Assembly: GCA_963978895.1 (NCBI GenBank)
Contig: OZ022245.1
Span: 22,498,968-22,562,967 of the forward strand
Reading direction: 5' to 3'
Length of the DNA stretch: 64,000 nt
DNA from: Erpobdella octoculata
Taxonomy: Eukaryota > Annelida > Clitellata > Hirudinida > Erpobdellidae
Positions 10,886 through 21,170 of this stretch are shown one piece after another. The notes under the pieces were generated by a model. The model had not been told where the DNA came from. It was given only the letters and a program-made list of their open reading frames with translations, and ran no database searches. Every line of letters starts with the position of its first letter. Within the stretch, counting starts at the first letter, position 1. Both the position numbers and the translations under genes were made by a program.

Positions 10886-11636
10886 ATAAAGGATTTAAAA
10901 AGGTGGATTTTGTCTCCTAAACAACTAACGCACTTGCTGAGCACGAACACTGCTATAAGAAGTCAAAAATTTACATTTGTAAAAACTGTTTAAGCGACGA
11001 CGATTGATGGAGTTTATTTTGTTTTGTTAACAAGCTAAAGCAAAAATTGTTTTATTGTTGATTATAGTTTAACTAGATTAAAGCCTGTCGGACGACAGGC
11101 CTAAAAAAGAAACACACAAAAATATTTAACTTTAAGAAATAGTTTGATTATCAACTACAAAAAAGTGAAGATTTCGAAGTGCTGCCTAAGATGAGACTTT
11201 TTGGAGCCTTTACTTAAAACCCCGCTGTTTGAGATATACAACTTTAAATTGTTAGATAATACGGCTAAGATACTAATTTACAAGGCTGATCAAAAAATTC
11301 TGTTAATAAACATCTAAAACGTTTTGAGGAACACCATAATGAAAATTTACTTTTAAATCTATAAATTCCTAGTTTACGCATGTTTTTTTTTGTAATCGGG
11401 GCTCTAAAGTCGTAATTTGTTGGATAACCTTGAGTTGCAAATCAAACAAAAAAAATCTAAGCATCTTTGTTAAGTTATAAACTCATTAATTAACTTGGAC
11501 AATTGTTTGATTGTAAAGATGGAGATTAACATTTGAAACATGGACACACTGGCTCAAACAACTTAGTGACTTCAACTACAGTACAGACATGGGTGGTAAG
11601 ACAAAAGAGGTTTTTAATTTTTTAAGTCTGTAACTA
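10886..11636. other. Non-coding DNA with a dispersed repeat
   Basis: 11330-11470 belongs to a dispersed family also seen near 12180-12480, 16600-16870, 18720-19010, 38270-38440 and 46660-46950. Shared words include CACACTGAAAATATC and GTCGTGATTTGTTCGACAAC. No coding potential was seen. Confidence 0.4.
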
Positions 11637-11707
11637 GCGTGAGTGGTATAACGGTAGCATAGTTGCCTTCCAAGCAATTGATCCGGGTTCGACTCCCGGC
11701 TCACGCA
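11637..11707 (+). tRNA. tRNA-Gly(TCC)
   Basis: 71 nt: acceptor GCGTGAG/CTCACGC, D arm GTATAACGGTAGCAT, anticodon loop CTTCCAA (TCC), T arm CCGGGTTCGACTCCCGG. TTTT starts four bases after the 3' end, and then the first part of the tRNA-like module (AAGGGCGCTGGTGCAG) follows, truncated. Confidence 0.95.
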
Positions 11708-11735
11708 CTTTTAAGGGCGCTGGTGCAGTGGGTCA

Positions 11736-13380
11736 TGTTGTGTAAAAGTCAGTCGCTAGGATTGCTGCTCATTTATAAACATTTGTTGATCAATCGATAA
11801 ACAAGACTAATTAATTTTATCTAATTAATATAGCTATTGTTTTTTCCTAATTCCTAAACTAGAATTCATTATTAAACAAAAACATTGCTTCAGTTGCGTC
11901 ACAAGAAAGTGTTTAAAAAATTAATTGCGTTTTAGAAATACAAGTTGTTTATAACTAAAAGATGAAACTTGTGTGTTGTTTTGATTTTTCGCAAACATCA
12001 ATACAAGATTACATGCGATTTGTATTAGCTTTTATGTTTCGTAGTAAATACTAGGTTTTTTTAAATCTACCGAGATGGTTGTCACGACTCACCATCGTAA
12101 GAGTCGCAACTGTTGGAGACTTTCGAACTGTGAGGTTCAAAAACAATTTCTAACTTCTAACTCTATCAAGTACAGTGCAGGACAGATTGGGATTCTTTTA
12201 ATACAGTAATACAGTAATTTTCATCATTTTTGAGGATTGGAACACTGAAAATATCTAAAAAGTTGTGAAAATTCTTAGTTTTCAAACGTTTTTTTAATGT
12301 AGTGGCTGAGCTTATTCAGATTATTTAAAAATATACAGATCTTGTCGAATCGGGGCTCTAGAAGTCATGATTTGTTCGACAACTTTGAGTTGCAAATCAA
12401 ATAAAAAAACTTGAGCCTATTCGGATCTTAATGCATCGAAACTGAACTCAATGTACTTCTTTTTAAATTTTTGCCTAATTTATTACAACGTTTTTATAAG
12501 GTCACAAAGTTGTTTGTGTGTTTACTGTGTTTGAGATCTTTGCATGCATGAACTTGAATGAAGATGCGACTGGAGGAAGAGGATTAGTAGGAGAAAGTTC
12601 AATGAGCCTGCATTCTGTAAATAATCATGAATATGAATGAACTTGTCGCACAGTGTGTAACAGGGCCTTAGCCAGAGGCAAAAATTTACCGAGGACAAAT
12701 CCAATCTATTGCTATAGGCGCAAGAAACCTACAACAGCTATATGTGGGTGTATGCCTCAAAAGTTGAATTTTTCTAAAGTTTATTTTGATTTCACTCTTG
12801 CTTTTTTTCCCTTTCAAATATAACTAATACACATTAAAACTTATTTATGAGCAATATCTAGAGTAAATGTAAATAACCAAACTTCTAATTTTATAAAAAT
12901 TAAGAGAGAACAAGATTGACAAATGAAAATTTGTAATAACGAAGAGATATTTAAAAATTGTTGTATACTAAAATTAAACAGAATGTTAAAAAGTATGAAA
13001 AATTGTTTGATACTAATAAAGTTAATTGAAGCGCAGTCATTTTCATATGTGAAACCACGCCTCCAGCGTAGTACGCATGCGCAGAGCATTTTTTGCGTCG
13101 CAGTTTCAACGGCAAGTTTCCTTATTTCGCTTTGTGAGATGAGTGATGCTTTTGTTTGCACGTAACTTATTTATTAGTTGGCGCCGGATTCTCAGACTTG
13201 GTTTATATTCTATTATATTCTATAAGCATTAATCTATAACATATCGATATTGAATATCCATGTATATTGATTATATTTATTCTAAAAGCTCAAATTATTA
13301 TAAAACTTCACCCATCAAAACAAAAAAGTAGAAAATAATTAACTCATAAAAAATACATTTTTTTAAAAAACAAAGTTTTT
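11736..13380. other. Non-coding DNA with dispersed repeats
   Basis: No gene recognised. The section 12180-12480 is a member of the dispersed family with GGAACACTGAAAATATC and TTCGACAACTTTGAGTTGC. Its start resembles the TTCTCAAGCTTTTTTG termini of Charlie-like hAT elements. Confidence 0.4.
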
Positions 13381-13573
13381 CTTGCGCCCTAAAAAGTATA
13401 AAATAATATTCCTATAATTCATATACAACTGAAAACGTTGCGGGCACATTATAGGCTACAGCTACAACATCAACAACTTTAATAAAACAAATGGTTATAA
13501 AAAAATGCGCCCGCGAGGTTTTTCGTTGTATATGAATTATAGGAATATTATTTTAAATTTTTTAGGGCGCAAG
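13381..13573. mobile_element. Foldback MITE, 193 bp
   Basis: Starts CTTGCGCCCTAAAAAGTATA and ends with its reverse complement, TTTTTTAGGGCGCAAG. The arms pair for about 65 bp, including ATATTCCTATAATTCATATA and its complement. The internal loop is about 60 bp with no coding capacity. I could not define a clear target duplication, so the superfamily is open. Confidence 0.8.
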
Positions 13574-13706
13574 AAGAACGTTGTTTTTTTTTAATGTATT
13601 AATTTTTTGTTTTATTGACATTTTCTATTTTAGCCGCTAATTTTGAAAAAAGAAATATCTACGGATGAAAAAACAGTAAGTTTATAACTTTACGTCTTTC
13701 TGTCTC

Positions 13707-13777
13707 GCGTGAGTGGTATAACGGTAGCATAGTTGCCTTCCAAGCAATTGATCCGGGTTCGACTCCCGGCTCACGCA
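13707..13777 (+). tRNA. tRNA-Gly(TCC)
   Basis: All 71 nt identical to the gene at 11637. Followed by TTTC and directly by a shortened tRNA-like module. Confidence 0.95.
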
Positions 13778-13782
13778 CTTTC

Positions 13783-13840
13783 AAAGTGTTTGCTTGTTTA
13801 TCTAAAAGACGGTAGTTCGAATCTAACCAGCGTCTGTATG
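13783..13840 (+). repeat. tRNA-like module, 5'-truncated
   Basis: AAGTGTTTGCTTGTTTATCT, then GGTAGTTCGAATCTAACCAG and CGTCTGTATGG. It matches the second half of the module at 44887, and the GCGCTGGT start is missing here. Confidence 0.55.
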
Positions 13841-14640
13841 GTGTATGGAGAGCAGATGTGAACAAGGGCTGGGTTCAATTTTTTTGACACATGCCTGGGT
13901 TAGGTTTTAAAAAGATTATTTTAATTAACAAGAAAATTAACCGTGAGTTGGGTTTGGTCGGAAAATTTAACGTTTCTGGTAGTCCGGGATAGGTTGAGAA
14001 AATGGTGGGCAGGTTTGAGTCGTCAAAAATGGATCCGTGTCTACCTCAAAGCGTCTATGTGACTGTTTTTGGACACTAAATAAATCTGTTGTACATTTAC
14101 ATTTAAAAAACTGCCTCTAATTGTAACACACATTCTTCAGTTTTTCGAACCACTTTAAGCCGTGTTAATTTAAATATATGAAACATGAAAACTAATAACA
14201 AACTTTTATTCAAGTTACAATCTTTGTTTGTGTGTGTATGTTTGTACACAAATCTTGCAAGCAAAGTTTAACCAGCTTTTTGACTAGCTAGGAAGCTGAA
14301 ACTTTCAGCATAGCTTTAGATTGACAATACATGATTCAATTTAAAAAAAAAAAACAAAAACAAAACCTAATTTGAATAACTTTCGTGTTTCTAAATCGAG
14401 TGTATTTGAAATAAAAGTTTGTGTTAAAAAACTCGTTTTTTCTTGACATATTTTAAACTATTTTTTGGTATTTTATTTCGAACAAAACTCACAAACAAAC
14501 AAAATCTGTACACAACGTATAGGTAGGTATTCCTCGCCATGTTTAAAATATTATACTAAATATAGATACTTTAAAAATTCTAACTATTTGAATTGATCAG
14601 TCAAAAAACTCCGAAGTTATTTCAAAGTTTAAAAGCTGTA
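13841..14640. repeat. Diverged duplicate block shared with 44961-45566
   Basis: Shared tracts include ACACATGCCTGGGTTAGG, AACAAGAAAATTAACCGTGA and CTCCGAAGTTATTT, in the same order and orientation in both places, but with many changes and indels. It is older than the other duplications in the window. No gene lies inside. Confidence 0.6.
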
Positions 14641-14718
14641 AGAATACCAAATATTTTTTTCAAAAATCTTGTGGCACACTTAAAAATCCTCTGCGGTACA
14701 CAGATTGAAAATCACTGC
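14641..14718 (-). mobile_element. hAT-like terminal fragment
   Basis: Read on the minus strand it begins CAGTGATTTTCAATCTGTGT, then ACCGCAGAGG and a GTGCCACA word, the style of Charlie-like hAT ends. No partner end was found. Confidence 0.35.
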
Positions 14719-14953
14719 TTTAATACATGGATACAGAGTGAGAAAACCTAAACCTAGTTTAACTGAACAAAGTGCTGACTCTTGAGAATATAAACGGCAT
14801 AATTGATTCAACACTGTTTAATAGTTTTATATTTACCATTGTGACCATAAAGTCCACCAGTAAAGATCAGAGATAGGCACTTTTTTCTACTAACTTTAAA
14901 CTAAATTCGAGGTTTGGGCACGTAATTTCCTTGAGCAAAAAACTACTCAGACG

Positions 14954-15150
14954 GGCTCATGGTGTTATGTTAGCTGAGTAGGTAGAATGTTATCCTTGAA
15001 TGTGAAACCTTCAAGGTTTGACTCGAACTCCTTGCCTGGCGGCCAAGTTATCCAAAAACTTAGCGGGTAAAATCCGTGGGGCATGTAAAAGAACAACGCT
15101 CTGTAAGAGACGCTCCATAAAATAACACTTTACATAACATTATTACATTA
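14954..15150 (+). mobile_element. tRNA-derived SINE
   Basis: The head has an A-box-like TTAGCTGAGTAGGTAGAATG and a B-box-like GGTTTGACTCGAACTCC about 45 bp apart. A body with GGGGCATGTAAAAG and CTCTGTAAGAGACGCTCCAT follows, then a tail of TTACAT-type repeats. A closely related full copy lies at 37766-37970. Confidence 0.7.
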
Positions 15151-15203
15151 TTCGAAATATTCAGTTGGAATAATTCGTTTACCAATACAAATGTATGCAC
15201 TAA

Positions 15204-15276
15204 GTTTCCGTGGTGTAGTGGTTATCACGTTCGCCTAACACGCGAAAGGTCCCCAGTTCGAGCCTGGGCGGAAACA
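15204..15276 (+). tRNA. tRNA-Val(AAC)
   Basis: Identical over 73 nt to the gene at 5320. The 5' flank here is the SINE, not the usual Val upstream block. Confidence 0.95.
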
Positions 15277-15833
15277 TAAGTTTTTGAACTGAGAAGATCG
15301 AAAAGTAATTAAGTTAAAATATTCATGTTGTGCTATTAGACAACTTAACGTTCAATTAACGTTTATCTTTGCTTTGATAATTTGATTTAGTGATATTTTG
15401 TGGCTGAACTGTTCTGCTACGGATTGTTCCATGATATAACAACTGGGCGGCGGCGGATCCAAAAATATTTTAAGGGAGCCCCGAAAAAATTTTTCTAGTT
15501 TTTTTTTTTAATTTTGATAACTGTCATTATGCAGCCCGTTGTAAAATACCTTCATTTTTTTTATTCAGTAAAACCAACAAAAACATTAAAATAATTTATT
15601 TTGTTTATTCTCTTTTTCTATTTTTTTTCTGGAGCAATCACAACACATTGATGTAGCTAGTGTTTTTGGAGCCTGGACAAAGTCTAAGGAATGCTCCATT
15701 TGAAAATCCCATCTGTCAACTTTTCCTCCAAAAATAGATGATGATCGGGTAGGTAGTCGTAGGTACTTTTCTTAAAGTTTTTCAAAACCATATTCACTTT
15801 TGCTTTAATTGATATTACGCTCCCTTAATTCAG
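15277..15833. other. Non-coding DNA
   Basis: No feature could be supported beyond a Val-type 3' flank (TGAACTGAGAAG). Confidence 0.4.
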
Positions 15834-15853
15834 TTCGACTTCCGGCTCACGCA
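15834..15853 (+). pseudogene. tRNA-Gly 3' remnant
   Basis: TTCGACTTCCGGCTCACGCA, the last 20 nt of the tRNA-Gly found elsewhere with one change in the T stem. The rest of the gene is absent. Confidence 0.7.
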
Positions 15854-15959
15854 CTTTGGTGCTATTCTGCCCTGCCACAGCAAAAAGAAGCAAGTCTAAT
15901 TTTGGCCTAAAATTAGATTGTCTGTTTAAAAATAGAAAGCAAGACATCGTCTTTGTCGA

Positions 15960-16396
15960 TCACTTTACTCTCTTGGCTGGTGGTTCTCCTCGAGCCTCCC
16001 TTAGGATTGAGGTTGACGCCATTGCTTTGTCCTGCTGAAGCGCTTCTATGAGCGTCCACAACGAGGGGTGACGATGACCAACAAGGCTAGAAAACCCACA
16101 GTTCCAGGACTCGCATATATTGTTGGTTCGATTACCCCCTGTTAAAGTTTCTTCATAAACGTTCCAAAGCGGTGGCGGGAACAATGGCGTTTTCGACGTA
16201 AGTTCAGTTTTGGAATTCCATCGCCAGATCCTGGGCGTTTGACACGTCTTGTCGTTCCGGAAACATAAGTGGCATCAAAGTAATTTACTAATAATTCCAG
16301 AGCTTCCAGGCCATCGTCTTGTGGTATTTTTCTGATAAGGTACCGCATCCCACTTTCTACTTCATTGACCGGCAGGTAAACCAGGGCATCCAACAT
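15960..16396 (-). pseudogene. MULE-type transposase fragment (FLYWCH/MULE family)
   Basis: Two overlapping minus-strand frames make up one domain. The first, from 16396, has MLDALVYLPVNEVESGMRYL. The second, ending at 15960, has FPPPLWNVYEETLTGGNRTN, then ICESWN and HPSLWTLIEAL. The NN(I/L)CESWN...HPSLW signature is typical of the C-terminal part of Mutator-like transposases from FLYWCH-MULE elements in animals. A frame change near 16150-16180 separates the halves, so the copy is dead. The first codons (CCAGGGCATCCAACATTC on the plus strand) recur inside the elements at 17604 and 45600, which ties this fragment to them. Confidence 0.7.
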
Positions 16397-16544
16397 TCCG
16401 CAGAAAAAAATGACTCGGCAAGTCCGACTATACTGCCTCGATTTATATTATCTATACTATTATGCAATGAACTATTTAGGTGATAAACAAATAGATTTTC
16501 TTCAAAAAACGTCGGCAAGTCCAGCTATACTGCCCCACTATAAA

Positions 16545-16600
16545 AGGGGAAATGTCCGGCGGGGGAGGGAAATGTCCGGGGGGGAAATGTCCGGTCCCCC
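16545..16600 (+). repeat. GGGGAAATGTCC array
   Basis: Three to four tandem GGGGAAATGTCCGG units with variable G-runs, the building block of the terminal repeats of the MULE-like elements at 17604-18446 and 45600-46382. It is probably one terminus of the element that carried the transposase fragment at 15960-16396. Confidence 0.7.
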
Positions 16601-16969
16601 TTTTAACACAGTAATTTTACCCTTTTTTTGGCGATATGAATTCTGAAAATATCTATAAGGTTCTGCGGTACATCCCAATGAAAAATGATTTGTATAGCTT
16701 AATAATTCCTAGTTTTCAAACGTTTTTTTTTTAAATGTAGAAGCTGAGCTTTCTTAAAAATATACAAATCGGAGCTCTAAACTCGTGTTGAGTTGCAAAT
16801 CAAACAAAAAGTTTCTTCGGATATTAATGCATCAAAACTAAATTTTCTTTATATTTTGGCTTAATTAATTTTGTTTATTGACATTTTCTACTTCAACACT
16901 CGATTTTGAGAAAAGAAATATCCAAGCATGTAAACGTAGTACGTTTTTACCATTTTGCTATTTCTTGTC

Positions 16970-17040
16970 GCGTGAGTGGTATAACGGTAGCATAGTTGCC
17001 TTCCAAGCAATTGATCCGGGTTCGACTCCCGGCTCACGCA
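16970..17040 (+). tRNA. tRNA-Gly(TCC)
   Basis: All 71 nt identical to the gene at 11637. CTTTTAAGG follows, after which the downstream module is lost. Confidence 0.95.
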
Positions 17041-17288
17041 CTTTTAAGGCAACTGAAAGAAAAGTGCTGACTCTGTAATTAAACACTACTTATTAGTTTT
17101 ACGTTACACTTACCATTGTGACCATAAAAAAGATCAGAGATAAGCAGATTTTTTTTACTAACTCGCTACACCTCTGCATCTTCCGTCAGTTAAAAACCCT
17201 TCAAGATGGATTGTCTCCGTCTCCAACGTTGAAACGAGTTTCTTTATTCTATAAATAAATAATTTGCCAATGTACTTTTAAGTGTGTA

Positions 17289-17361
17289 GTTTCCGTGGTG
17301 TAGTGGTTATCACGTTCGCCTAACACGCGAAAGGTCCCCAGTTCGAGCCTGGGCGGAAACA
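17289..17361 (+). tRNA. tRNA-Val(AAC)
   Basis: Identical to the gene at 5320, with the conserved Val upstream block (CTCGCTACACCTCTGCATC near 17161) and 3' flank TTTTGCACTGAGAAGAAAA. Confidence 0.95.
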
Positions 17362-17603
17362 TGATGTTTTGCACTGAGAAGAAAATAATCTCAAGTTGAT
17401 CGAAATGTAATTAAATAAATTAAAATAATCCTGTTATGCTCCTAGACTTTTAATGAACGGTGATTTTTGCTTTCACAATTTTATTTTAGTTATATTTTGT
17501 GGCTCAGCTGTCCTACTACGGATTTCTCTATAAATATCTTGACATAACTAATGGGTTCAAAACTTAGAAATTACTTTCATAGTTCTCACGAGGTATTGCT
17601 GGT

Positions 17604-18446
17604 GGGGAACGGATATTTCCTCCCGTTCCTCCCGGACAATCCCCCCGGACAATTCTCCCCTGGACATTCCGCCCCCCCCCCCCCCGAACAATTCCCCTCG
17701 GATATTCCCCCCCCCCGGAGTAGAGTTAGAATTCAGGTTTTTCTAACAAAGATATATTTTTAAAAGATTTAACATTTATTGTTTATATTTAATCAAATAT
17801 TATTAATAGAATAGAGTGTTTAGCCTTTCACTATTTACTTCGTTAGGGTTAGGGCTAGGATAAGGGTTATGGTTATGGTTAGGGTTAGCATCTCTCTAGT
17901 TACTTCGTTAGGGTTACGGCTAAGGTTAGGACTATGGTTAGGATTAGGGCTACATCCCACTAGTTACTTCGTTATGGTTAAAGCTAGGGTTAGGGTTAGC
18001 ATCCCACTAGTTACTTCGTTTGGGTTAGAGATAGAATCCCGCTAATTACTTCGTTAGGATTAGGGTTAGGGTTAGCATCCCACTAGCTACTTCGTTCACC
18101 GACAGTTAAGCAAGGGCATCCAACATTTGGAAAAAATGCTTTACGTGATTTTTTCTTCAAAAGCTTTTGACATAACTAATGGGTTCAAAACTTACAAATT
18201 ACTTTCATAGTTCTCACGAGGTATTGCTGGTACACCTTAACATGAAAGAAACTCTTGCAATACCACAAAGTTCATAAAACTGCATTATTTTATTTATTTT
18301 CATTGATCAGAAAAACCGTCACATCCTGGAAAAAATCTTACAACACGGGGGAAATGTCCGGGAAGAATGTCCGAGGGGGGAATGTCCTAGAATCTGTAGG
18401 GGGGAAATGTCCAGGAAGAAAAAGTCCGGGGAAATGTCCTACAATC
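17604..18446. mobile_element. Non-autonomous MULE-like element with arrayed termini
   Basis: Flanked by a perfect 9-bp duplication ATTGCTGGT (17595-17603 and 18447-18455), the length typical of Mutator-like elements. The left end (17604-17720) is made of GGACAATTCCCCCC/GGACATTCCG-type units. The right end (about 18345-18446) has the complementary GGGGAAATGTCC units, so the termini are inverted repeats built from a short tandem word. Inside are TTAGGG-like repeats and a scrap of MULE coding sequence near 18105-18130. No complete gene. Confidence 0.75.
17838..18097 (+). repeat. Telomere-like TTAGGG-rich minisatellite
   Basis: Imperfect units of about 45 bp, each joining GTTAGGGTTAGGGTTAG-type runs to CATCCCACTAGTTACTTC. 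Interstitial and inside a transposon, so not a chromosome end. Confidence 0.85.
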
Positions 18447-19149
18447 ATTGCTGGTTATACCATGATTAGAAATAAATTGATATAACAAACTGTAAAATGT
18501 CAGTTGCTCGTCATATCTGTAAAAGTCTTGTAATAACTAATTGCCGACTACGACGTAAATGGTTAACCGTTTGATGCCGATTGAAGATTTTTTTCTAACT
18601 GGTGCATCCAGTTTTTATATTAAGATATTAAATAGCTTGCACAATTGTTTGATTGTAAATATCGAGATTTTACACACTGGCTCAAACAACTTACGTATTG
18701 ACTTAAACTACTATACAGACTACGGTTCCTTTAATACATTGGTTTTCAAGCTTTTTTGTGGATCGGCACACTAAAAACATCTAAAAAGTTCTGCTGAACT
18801 ATAATGAAAAATTACTTTTATGGATATAAATTCCTAGTTTTCACGTGTTTTTTTGATGTCATGGGTGAACTTGTTTAGTTTACGAGTATCCAGATCATGT
18901 CGAAACGGGGCTATAATGTCGTGATTTATTCGACAACTTTGATTTGCAAATAAAACAAAAACAATCTGAGCATTTTCGGATCCTAATGTATTATTAACTC
19001 ATTAATTAGCTTGCACAATTGTTTGATTGTAAAGATGGGGATTTAGATTTAAAACATGGTCACGTTAGCTCAAACTTATTAACTTCAACTACCGTACAGA
19101 CATGGGTGGTAAAACAAAAGAGGTTTATAAATTTTAAAGTCCAGAAGTA

Positions 19150-19220
19150 GCGTGAGTGGTATAACGGTAGCATAGTTGCCTTCCAAGCAATTGATCCGGG
19201 TTCGACTCCCGGCTCACGCA
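19150..19220 (+). tRNA. tRNA-Gly(TCC)
   Basis: All 71 nt identical to the gene at 11637. Followed by TTTTTAAGGGCGCTGGTG, the start of the tRNA-like module, which then breaks off. Confidence 0.95.
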
Positions 19221-19341
19221 TTTTTAAGGGCGCTGGTGCCGTGGTGAAGCTTGGGTCTGTGTCCCCCAGGTGGTCTTCTCCCCTAAGCTATTTATAAACA
19301 CGCCCAAAGCTGTGCATATTTATATTCCTGTGGGGCGTAAA

Positions 19342-20433
19342 CAGTGATGGACAAAGAAAAGTTAAAAATTTAAATTAAAAAGTTACTAACTAATAGTTTA
19401 ACTTTCTTTTTTAGTTAAAATCTTACTAACAAAGCTTAGATTTACTTTATAGTTCGGTTTTATTTAATTGCCATAGAAATTATTATTAATTGTTCCATAT
19501 TTAGCATTTCTGAAGTAAGCATAACAAATATATTCAAAATGGCTCGCTAGTCTCACAAATTATTAAAATTATTAAATGATTTGTTTTATTTACATTCAAT
19601 TTGTGTAAATTTATCATCCATTTTTTGTTACTTACTAAATGAATTTCATTCGAAAGAGTACTTATCACCAGTACGAAATATATAAAGCAACGCCGAAGAT
19701 AAGACAGTGAGGAAAGTGCAGATGAAATGCTTCCAGTGAAGAAGCAGGCTGCAATTAATTTTATTTTTCCAAGAAAACTCATTTATATGGATTTAACTTT
19801 TCGTGCATGTAAAAAAAATTAACTAGTTTTTTTAATTATTTCAGTTAGTATCATATCTCTTTTCTAAAGCTGATTAGCGTGAATAGTTTTTTGGCAATCC
19901 CCGTAATAGCCAGAGCTTTCAAGAATTCCCAGTTCGGCTGCTGTTGAACGTCTTTTCAGTGCTGCTGGACAAGTCTTGACAGCTCAAAAATGCAAGATGG
20001 CTGATGAAACAATTAATATACTAATTTTTTTGTGGTCAAGGTTGAAGTCCCAAACCAATTTCTACTCACAAGTTATCAGGTTATGATTGATATTATCGTC
20101 TATTTAAAAATGAAAATGTATTATGCAGTTTTGTTGGAAATAAAATTTAAAACAATAATAATTCTACTCTTTGATCGATCATGTTATTAAATAATTTAAA
20201 AACAAATTTCAAGCATGATGTTTGATCGAGTAATTAGTTAATTGAAAGAACCAAAATCGCCGAGATCAGTATAAAAAACAAAAGATTTTAGAAATAGTTG
20301 GAAAAAGTTTAACGACCTTTTTGAGTTTAGTTACAAATTTTTTTAAATTAGTTGCCACTAAAAGTTTAACTTAAGTTTTTTAGTTAAACGTTAGTAAATG
20401 GTTAACTAAACAAATAATTTGTGCATATCTCTG
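19342..20433 (+). mobile_element. Internally deleted hAT element
   Basis: Starts CAGTGATGGACAAAG and ends CATATCTCTG (reverse complement CAGAGATATGCACAAA), hAT-type terminal inverted repeats. The 8-bp flanks are GGCGTAAA and GGTGTAAA (7 of 8 match). TTAGTTAAA-type subterminal repeats occur at both ends. Near 19925-20040 the plus strand encodes PSSAAVERLFSAAGQVLTAQ, the hATC dimerisation motif, so this is a deletion derivative of an autonomous hAT. Confidence 0.8.
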
Positions 20434-21039
20434 GGTGTAAATCAATTGCTGGAGATGGCTAGACAAGTCAGGCTTAACTAAACGTTAAGAATATAAATGA
20501 ATCAAATTTGTTATTTAATTGATAACCATGCCTGTTGTCGTGATATTAACACACCAATGAAAAGTTACATAATAAAAATAACAATATAACTGATAATTTT
20601 AACTGTCAGAGTGTAAGAGTTTTGCTCAACGAATCAAATCCACTCCCACAAGTTATTTTTTTAATAGTTTATAATCCTTTACATCAAGTGTTTTAAGACT
20701 GATATAGCTTTACCTATGTAGGAAATATCAAAGTACCTTCTGTCGTGGAATATAATTTGATCCTTTTCTTGTTTTTTTTCTTCTCCTTTATCCAGACTTG
20801 GGACTGGCTCGCATTTAGCGAGGCAGATACGCAATCCATTTAATAAATACTGTAACAATTAATTGAAAAATGTGTTTTATGCTAAAATTCAAATTGTCTG
20901 AAAAGTAGAGGAATAAATAAAAACTCCCATCTCGGTTATTTTGCGACAAAAATGTTAATAATGTCATTCTCATTGAGTTAAATGTTTGATACTTATATTT
21001 TAAATTTGTACAAAATAATTATTTGCTGTAGCAACCACA

Positions 21040-21165
21040 GGGGCGGGGAAATGTCCTACCTTGGGGGGGGGAAATGTCCGGGGGGGGGGGGGGAAATGTC
21101 CTAGGGTCTGTCAGGGGGGGGGGGAAATGTCCGGGGGGAAACGTCCGGGGGGGGGGGAATGTCCT
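21040..21165 (+). repeat. GGGGAAATGTCC array
   Basis: Six or seven GGGGGGAAATGTCC(T/G) units with long G-runs, in the orientation of the right terminus of the MULE-like elements. It sits exactly where D1 copy 1 ends and D2 begins, and is absent from the partner locus, which holds other repeats. Confidence 0.8.
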
Positions 21166-21170
21166 ACATT

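Larger units (their letters stand above)
17571..21032 (+). repeat. Duplicated block D1, copy 1 (partner 45567-48976)
   Basis: Starts TTACTTTCATAGTTCT and ends ATTTGCTGTAGC in both copies; outside these words the copies differ. By eye it is about 95-97% identical, with small indels. It carries a MULE-like element, a dispersed repeat, tRNA-Gly and a hAT element, all in the same order. Confidence 0.85.

Noticed and set aside
17838..18097. True telomere or chromosome end
   Set aside because: Repeats are degenerate, short, and lie inside a transposon with ordinary DNA on both sides.
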